From B8-G4 sp033720735 (GTDB lineage: Bacteria > Bacteroidota > Bacteroidia > Chitinophagales > Saprospiraceae), in the NCBI GenBank assembly GCA_033720735.1, contig JAWWBX010000133.1, positions 1 to 10,696 of the forward strand: DNA of 10,696 nucleotides, written 5' to 3'. The notes under the pieces are model-generated. The model saw nothing but the letters and a program-made list of their open reading frames with translations. It searched no databases and was not told the DNA's origin. Position numbers and translations under genes: made by a program. Positions 6,596 to 10,696 of the stretch are shown here, one piece after another. The first letter of the stretch is position 1; each line of letters begins with the position of its first letter.

Positions 6596-7605
6596 AAGAT
6601 CAGTTCTTGATCCTCGCCTTCGAAGAAGAAGTCATACCCGCGCAGCATCTCCCTGATCACACCATGCTGGGCGACCATGAAATCGCCGGGGATCAGATCA
6701 ACGAAAAACCTGTGGACTGCCGGAGAGAATTCGCTGTGAACCAGCGGCCCCTTGGGATAGAGATGCAGGAGTGCATTGCGCGTACTATCCTGACACACAA
6801 TCGCGATCCGGCTGAACGGCTGAAGGCTCCGGATCGAGTCGACGGCGGCGTAGTTGGTTTCGTAGGATTCGCAGGCCATCCCGGTCAGTGCACGCAGGTA
6901 GAGATCCGCCGCACCGCTGCGCGGGCGATCGGGATACGTACGCAGGTCCGGATACAACGGTGTCACCTCGTACGTGCCCTTGTCGGCCTCGAGGATAAAC
7001 GACTGACTTTTTTGCCGCGGATATTCCACTACCACCCGCGTGATCTCGTCCGGTTGCATCGGCATGAAGTGGCGGTCGCGCCAGTCATCAATGCCGAGGG
7101 TAAAGCGGGCGCGAAACGAGCCATCCATCGTCGGCAGGTGCATCACAAACGGCTGCCGCGAACCCTCCATGATCATATGCGTACCACGTTCATCTGCGGT
7201 CGAGCCAGCAACGTAATACGTCTTGATCAGGTCGTCCTGGCGGTCAAAGATCTCCACTTTGATCGCGTTGGCCCCGATATCCCAGATGATATAGTCCATG
7301 GCCGCCTGCGGTGGTATGTACTTGATATCTACGCGCTGAATCACTTCCAGCAGTGGCTCGACACTGCTCATGCGCGCTTTGTATAGATTGTTGACCGTCC
7401 AGCCGTCTGACGTGCGGCGCAGATCAAATTGCCGCTTGTCGCCATGGGTGAGCACGACCCGGTGCACACGATCGATCTCCTTGATCGCGAAGTCACCTTC
7501 ATAATCGGTATATCCCTGCGCGTCGTTGTCCCCGTCGCCTTGTACGAAAACAACGACACCGACAATTGCCAGCAAAATGACCACCAGCGCGATAGTTGTA
7601 CGCAT
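6592..7605 (-). CDS. DUF4340-like membrane-anchored protein, GldG partner
   Basis: 337 residues with one N-terminal membrane anchor (3-23, IALVVILLAIVGVVVFV) and a soluble part that should face the periplasm. The segment about 35-115 (VHRVVLTHGDKRQFDLRRT, GWTVNN, ARMSSVEPLLEVIQRV) has the look of DUF4340: a strand carrying a residue pair, then a W-x-V/L step, then a helix of the SxVxxLLxxIxxL type. A second copy-like stretch follows (about 125-260; VAGSTADERGTHMIMEG, FRARF, WRDRHFMP, ITRVVVEYP). DUF4340 genes regularly follow GldG-like ABC genes in other bacteria, which supports the call. Molecular function is unknown. It starts five bases after gldG and ends in a 4-base overlap (TTGA) with the zinc-hydrolase gene, so translational coupling is likely. 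The family call rests on pattern and context, not a profile search. Confidence 0.78.
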   Translation of the reverse strand: MRTTIALVVILLAIVGVVVFVQGDGDNDAQGYTDYEGDFAIKEIDRVHRVVLTHGDKRQFDLRRTSDGWTVNNLYKARMSSVEPLLEVIQRVDIKYIPPQAAMDYIIWDIGANAIKVEIFDRQDDLIKTYYVAGSTADERGTHMIMEGSRQPFVMHLPTMDGSFRARFTLGIDDWRDRHFMPMQPDEITRVVVEYPRQKSQSFILEADKGTYEVTPLYPDLRTYPDRPRSGAADLYLRALTGMACESYETNYAAVDSIRSLQPFSRIAIVCQDSTRNALLHLYPKGPLVHSEFSPAVHRFFVDLIPGDFMVAQHGVIREMLRGYDFFFEGEDQELIF

Positions 7606-7610
7606 CGATT

Positions 7611-9305
7611 CTAAGTCTTTATTGAGTAGGTGCGTTTCCTCCAGAGATTGAAACCGGTCACCGCAAAGATGATGACAATGAGCGGTAACACAATGTTAAG
7701 TAGTTGCCATTTGAGCGCATGTGCACGTGCATTGACGGTATCAAGCATACGCAGCCGGACTTCCTTGGCCCGTGCAGCAAACACGCCTTCCTGATCGAGC
7801 ATGTACTCCACGGCATTCAATACAAAGTCCTGATTGCCCTGAAAGACAAAGTTTTCGAACTTATTATACCCCAGGGGGCGGAATTCACCCGTCTCAGCGT
7901 TGTAGAGATTCTTGATTAGATCACCATCTGATACGACGAGCACTTTCGACGGGGCATTCTGCACCTGGAATTCAGCACCCGCTTCTCTCAATGTCGCACG
8001 CATCTCATCGCTGATCCGGTTTTCAAACAATGAGATCTGCTCGCCTTCCAGCAGCACAGCTGTCGCCAGTGGCCCCCGGTCAAACTGGGAGGCATCGGGC
8101 TCATAGCGCAGGATCTCGAAATTGAGCCGCACCGGGATCCGCTGCATGCGCGTGTACTCCGAGGTGGTCAGCAACACGGACTTCCTGATCGGTGCCCTGG
8201 TCTGGATCGTATCAATCGATGAAGGAAAGTGCAGGTTGACCCGGTCGATGTTCTTGGTAATGGGATGCTCGGAGCGCGAGGCGATCAACGGATGATAAAA
8301 CCAGGGGAAGAGCTCGGTTTGCACCCGCTCTCCGACCTGTCCGACTACCATGGGGATCCGGGTGCACTCCAGGTCGAGCACGAGGTTGGGGTTGATGCGC
8401 GCTCCGTACTTGAACAGCAGCGGTGCCAGGTTGAGATCATAGGCTTGTGGCACGTAGCTGTTGGTCAGAGTAAAACTATCCAGACCTACATTCAGCTGAT
8501 CGATAAAGAACATCGCATTGCCGCCATTGACAAGGTACTGATCCAACACAAACAACTCCTTGTCACTAAACGCGGTGCGCGGTTTGGCGATGATCACCAG
8601 ATCGATCTCCGCAGGGATCGTGACAATGGTATCCAGATCGACACGGGCGGTGTTGTAGTGCTTGCGCAGCTCCTGCTCCACAAACGCGGTCTGCAGCACG
8701 CCAAGCTCATCGTGGCCGCTCGTGAAAATGATGTTCGCCCGCCGTGACTGCTGGAGTTTCTGGATAGCGTTGGCAAACTTGTATTCAAGGAGTCCGATCG
8801 AATTGTTGAGGATCCACTCGTTGTCGACACCTGGCCGTTCATTTTCCAGGAGGTTGACCGCCAGCATTTCCGAACCGTAATAGAACAGAGCGTACGGGTA
8901 GATCAGCTTCTCCTTGGCCTCACCTGCCTCCCGGATGCGCAGCCGTGTGGGGATAATGCCGTCTTTTGCCAGTTGTTCTGCCCGGCTGTTGCGGTCCTGT
9001 ACCGTTCCTTCCTGCGGGTCCTCGAAGCGGTAGGCGATGCTGCCTCCCTTCCTCCGGAACTCGGTCAGCATGTTGCCGGCCGCTTCCCGCAGTCGTTTGA
9101 ATCCGGCTGGCAGTTCGCCGTCCAGCAAGATCTGCACGTACATCGACTCGTCCATGTTATTGAGCAGGTCGACCGTGGCTTCGGATAGTGTATACCGCTT
9201 GTCCTCGGTCAGGTCCCACTGACGGTTCACGAGAGCGGCGAGCACGTTCAGTGCCACCAGGATCGCAATGGCGACCACATATTGTATGCGCTGCTGCCCC
9301 CTCAT
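7611..9305 (-). CDS. gldG: GldG, gliding-associated ABC transporter periplasmic/auxiliary subunit
   Basis: 564 residues anchored at both ends: a transmembrane helix at about 8-26 and another at about 536-553, followed by the basic tail WRKRTYSIKT. After the first helix comes the GldG hallmark WDLTEDKRYTLSEAT (30-44). The central ABC-type-uncharacterised domain shows IIFTSGHDELG (192-202), VIIAKPRTAFSDKEL (237-251) and QYLVNGGNAMFFID (256-269), then VLVVSDGDLIKN near the C terminus. The soluble region is expected in the periplasm. In Flavobacterium johnsoniae GldA, GldF and GldG were genetically linked to gliding motility, but the genes also occur in non-gliding bacteria, so motility here is not shown. 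Length is normal for GldG. ATGA overlap with gldF at 9302-9305 points to coupled translation. Confidence 0.92.
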   Translation of the reverse strand: MRGQQRIQYVVAIAILVALNVLAALVNRQWDLTEDKRYTLSEATVDLLNNMDESMYVQILLDGELPAGFKRLREAAGNMLTEFRRKGGSIAYRFEDPQEGTVQDRNSRAEQLAKDGIIPTRLRIREAGEAKEKLIYPYALFYYGSEMLAVNLLENERPGVDNEWILNNSIGLLEYKFANAIQKLQQSRRANIIFTSGHDELGVLQTAFVEQELRKHYNTARVDLDTIVTIPAEIDLVIIAKPRTAFSDKELFVLDQYLVNGGNAMFFIDQLNVGLDSFTLTNSYVPQAYDLNLAPLLFKYGARINPNLVLDLECTRIPMVVGQVGERVQTELFPWFYHPLIASRSEHPITKNIDRVNLHFPSSIDTIQTRAPIRKSVLLTTSEYTRMQRIPVRLNFEILRYEPDASQFDRGPLATAVLLEGEQISLFENRISDEMRATLREAGAEFQVQNAPSKVLVVSDGDLIKNLYNAETGEFRPLGYNKFENFVFQGNQDFVLNAVEYMLDQEGVFAARAKEVRLRMLDTVNARAHALKWQLLNIVLPLIVIIFAVTGFNLWRKRTYSIKT

Positions 9306-10033
9306 GATCTGCGACTGATTGAGAGAACGGTCGCCAACAGGAAGATTGCGGAAAACGAGATGAAGTAGACGAGGTCGCGTGTATCGAGCACGCCCCTGCT
9401 CATCGACAGGTAATGATAGTCAATGCCGATCTTCTGGACAACGTCATCCCAGCGGCCGAAGAAGACTTCAAGACGGCTGAGGTAGAAAAACGTCCAATGA
9501 AAGAAGAAGCAGAGGAAACTGCCCAGCAGAAATGCCACGATCTGGTTGCGCGTCAGCGACGAAGCAAATACGCCGATCGCACAGAACGAGGCGGACAACA
9601 GCACCAGCGCCAGGTAGGAGGCGGCGATCTCACCGGAGTCAATATTCCCCTTTGGCGAACCCAGCTGGTACAATGAATAGTAGTAGATCACGGTCGGGAC
9701 GATCGCCACCACCACCACCAGGAACAAGGTTGCCAGATACTTGCCGGTCACGATCTCGATCAGGGTCAAGGGCTTGGTCGACAGCATCTCGAAGTTGCCG
9801 CTCGCGTGCTCCTCGGCAAAGGTGCGCATGGTGATGGCCGGAACCAGGAAGATGAACACCACCGGGGCGATTGAAAAGAGCTGATCCATCGTCGCATACT
9901 GGCTCTGCAGGATGCTGTAGTCCGGCAGCACCCACATGATCAGTCCGAGCACGACCAGAAAGACACCGATCGTGATCAGCCCGGTGAGCGAACCGAAGAA
10001 ATGGATGACCTCTTTTTTGAAAATGGCAATCAT
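9302..10033 (-). CDS. gldF: GldF, ABC transporter permease
   Basis: 243 residues with six predicted membrane helices (about 16-36, 53-71, 97-120, 136-158, 164-184, 221-240), the size and shape of an ABC-2 permease. It has the conserved segment between helices 2 and 3, PAITMRTFAEEHASGNFEML followed by STKPLTLIEIVTGKYLA (65-101), which forms the coupling helix that meets the ATPase in this family. It should pair with GldA in the cytoplasmic membrane, with GldG on the outer side. The substrate is unknown. The start ATG (10031-10033) overlaps the stop of gldA (TGA 10030-10032), and the gene ends in an ATGA overlap with gldG. No Shine-Dalgarno sequence is visible before the start. Confidence 0.92.
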   Translation of the reverse strand: MIAIFKKEVIHFFGSLTGLITIGVFLVVLGLIMWVLPDYSILQSQYATMDQLFSIAPVVFIFLVPAITMRTFAEEHASGNFEMLSTKPLTLIEIVTGKYLATLFLVVVVAIVPTVIYYYSLYQLGSPKGNIDSGEIAASYLALVLLSASFCAIGVFASSLTRNQIVAFLLGSFLCFFFHWTFFYLSRLEVFFGRWDDVVQKIGIDYHYLSMSRGVLDTRDLVYFISFSAIFLLATVLSISRRS

Positions 10034-10696
10034 TCGGATCTCGTCAGCATTTGGAAAACATCTTCAACGGAACTCTGCAGCTCATACATTTCGATCAGGG
10101 TCGCTCCTTTTTCCACGGCAAACCGGAAGATGTCCGGCCTGATATCGCGCTTTTCGGAAGCGGTAATATCGTACTCGGCATTCCCAACTTCATGCACCTC
10201 CACCACACCCGGGACGGCACGCAGCGTGTTGGCAAGGACTCTGCGGTCGAACTGCACCCTGATCCGTTGGCCTCCTGCGCCACGATCGGCCAGGTAAGCG
10301 ATCGGCTTGTCAAGTACCAGCTTGCCACGGTTGATGATCAGGACCCGGTCACAGATTGCCTGCACTTCCTGCATGATGTGGGTGGAGAAAATGACTGTTT
10401 TCTCAGCCCCGAGTGTCTTGATCAGCTGCCGGATCTCCGCCAGCTGGGTGGGATCGAGCCCCGAGGTCGGCTCATCCAGAATGAGGACCTGCGGATCATG
10501 CAATAACGCCTGCGCCAGCCCCACCCGCTGGCGGAAGCCTTTTGACAAGGCTCCGATCTTCTTTCCCAGCTCACGCTCCAGCCCGGTCATGCCGATCACC
10601 TGTACGATCCGTTTCTGCGCGTCCGGTATGTCATGGATCGCGCAGATCAGTTTGAGATACTCCCGGATGTACAGGTCGAGGTACAGCGGATTGTGC
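10030..10696 (-). CDS. gldA: GldA, ABC transporter ATP-binding subunit (N terminus outside window)
   Basis: The reading frame stays open to the right edge: 32 further codons precede the internal GTG at 10597-10599, beginning HNPLYLDLYIREYLKLICA, which matches the segment after the Q-loop in GldA and related ABC-2 ATPases. The GTG is therefore not the start. Visible motifs, in order, are the signature LSKGFRQRVGLAQ (10510-10548), Walker B VLILDEP with catalytic Glu (near 10470-10485), the D-loop SGLD and the switch His in VIFSTHIMQE. Walker A and the true start, roughly 85-90 residues upstream by family length, lie beyond the window. The C-terminal domain (DRGAGGQRIRVQFDRR onward) is the accessory part of this subfamily. 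It powers GldF/GldG. As the first visible gene of the operon, its promoter is not in the window. Confidence 0.93.
   Translation of the reverse strand, partial: HNPLYLDLYIREYLKLICAIHDIPDAQKRIVQVIGMTGLERELGKKIGALSKGFRQRVGLAQALLHDPQVLILDEPTSGLDPTQLAEIRQLIKTLGAEKTVIFSTHIMQEVQAICDRVLIINRGKLVLDKPIAYLADRGAGGQRIRVQFDRRVLANTLRAVPGVVEVHEVGNAEYDITASEKRDIRPDIFRFAVEKGATLIEMYELQSSVEDVFQMLTRSE

Noticed and set aside
6607..7386. 259-codon open frame antisense to the DUF4340 gene
   Set aside because: Its composition is that of a shadow of the GC-biased gene on the other strand, with no domain; the minus-strand gene has a membrane anchor, operon spacing and family pattern.
8229..8747. 172-codon frame antisense to gldG
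   Set aside because: It is fully inside a conserved gldG reading frame and has no independent features.
10030..10599. GTG at 10597-10599 as the start of gldA
   Set aside because: The frame continues to the window edge with conserved ABC sequence (PLYLDLYIREYLKL), so the gene is truncated by the window and does not begin here.
1..10696. Search for CRISPR arrays, tRNA or rRNA genes, insertion sequences, attachment sites or phage genes
   Set aside because: I saw no regularly spaced repeats, no tRNA-like cloverleaf, no transposase or integrase motif and no terminal repeats by reading; the non-coding space is under 450 bases in total.

Overview
The window looks chromosomal and comes from a member of the Bacteroidota, probably a Saprospiria/Chitinophagia-like lineage. 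The reasons are a secreted protein with a type IX secretion (T9SS) C-terminal sorting domain, a gldA-gldF-gldG transporter operon, a TPR/PD40/SPOR envelope protein, starts without Shine-Dalgarno sequences, and promoter-like boxes of the TTG-N17-TAnnTTTG kind. The lineage below phylum is inference. I see no tRNA, rRNA, CRISPR array, insertion sequence or phage gene.

Layout. (1) 1-236, plus strand: the last 78 codons of a nitrilase-family carbon-nitrogen hydrolase. (2) 235-267: a hairpin with a U-tract that terminates the minus-strand gene converging on the nitrilase. (3) 292-2454, minus: a 720-aa periplasmic/outer-membrane-associated protein with TPRs, a PD40 propeller, a carboxypeptidase-regulatory-like domain and two SPOR domains. 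This is the layout of the T9SS component PorE, with tandem SPOR where PorE has OmpA_C. (4) 2455-2722: an AT-rich divergent promoter region. (5) 2723-4390, plus: a T9SS-exported protein with three cysteine-regular FN3 modules, a GEVED domain and a sorting tail. Its 3' end overlaps the next gene tail-to-tail by 15 bases. (6) 4376-10696, minus: a tight operon, in transcription order gldA (5' end outside the window), gldF, gldG, a DUF4340 gene, a secreted zinc hydrolase of the phospholipase C / S1-P1 nuclease fold, and a DUF368 polyprenyl-phosphate translocase-like membrane protein. Three of its junctions are 4-base stop/start overlaps, one has 5 bases and the last has 45.

How they may work together. 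GldA (ATPase), GldF (permease) and GldG (periplasmic partner) form an ABC complex genetically linked to gliding in Flavobacterium. DUF4340 proteins commonly accompany GldG-like proteins. Adding a zinc phospholipase C-like enzyme and a lipid-carrier translocase points to envelope or lipid work for this operon, but that is inference. The T9SS cargo and the PorE-like SPOR protein suggest the same cell runs a type IX system. No core T9SS motor or pore gene lies in the window. I found no clear candidate for a wholly new system. The best leads are the SPOR-for-OmpA architecture and the six-gene gld-lipid operon.
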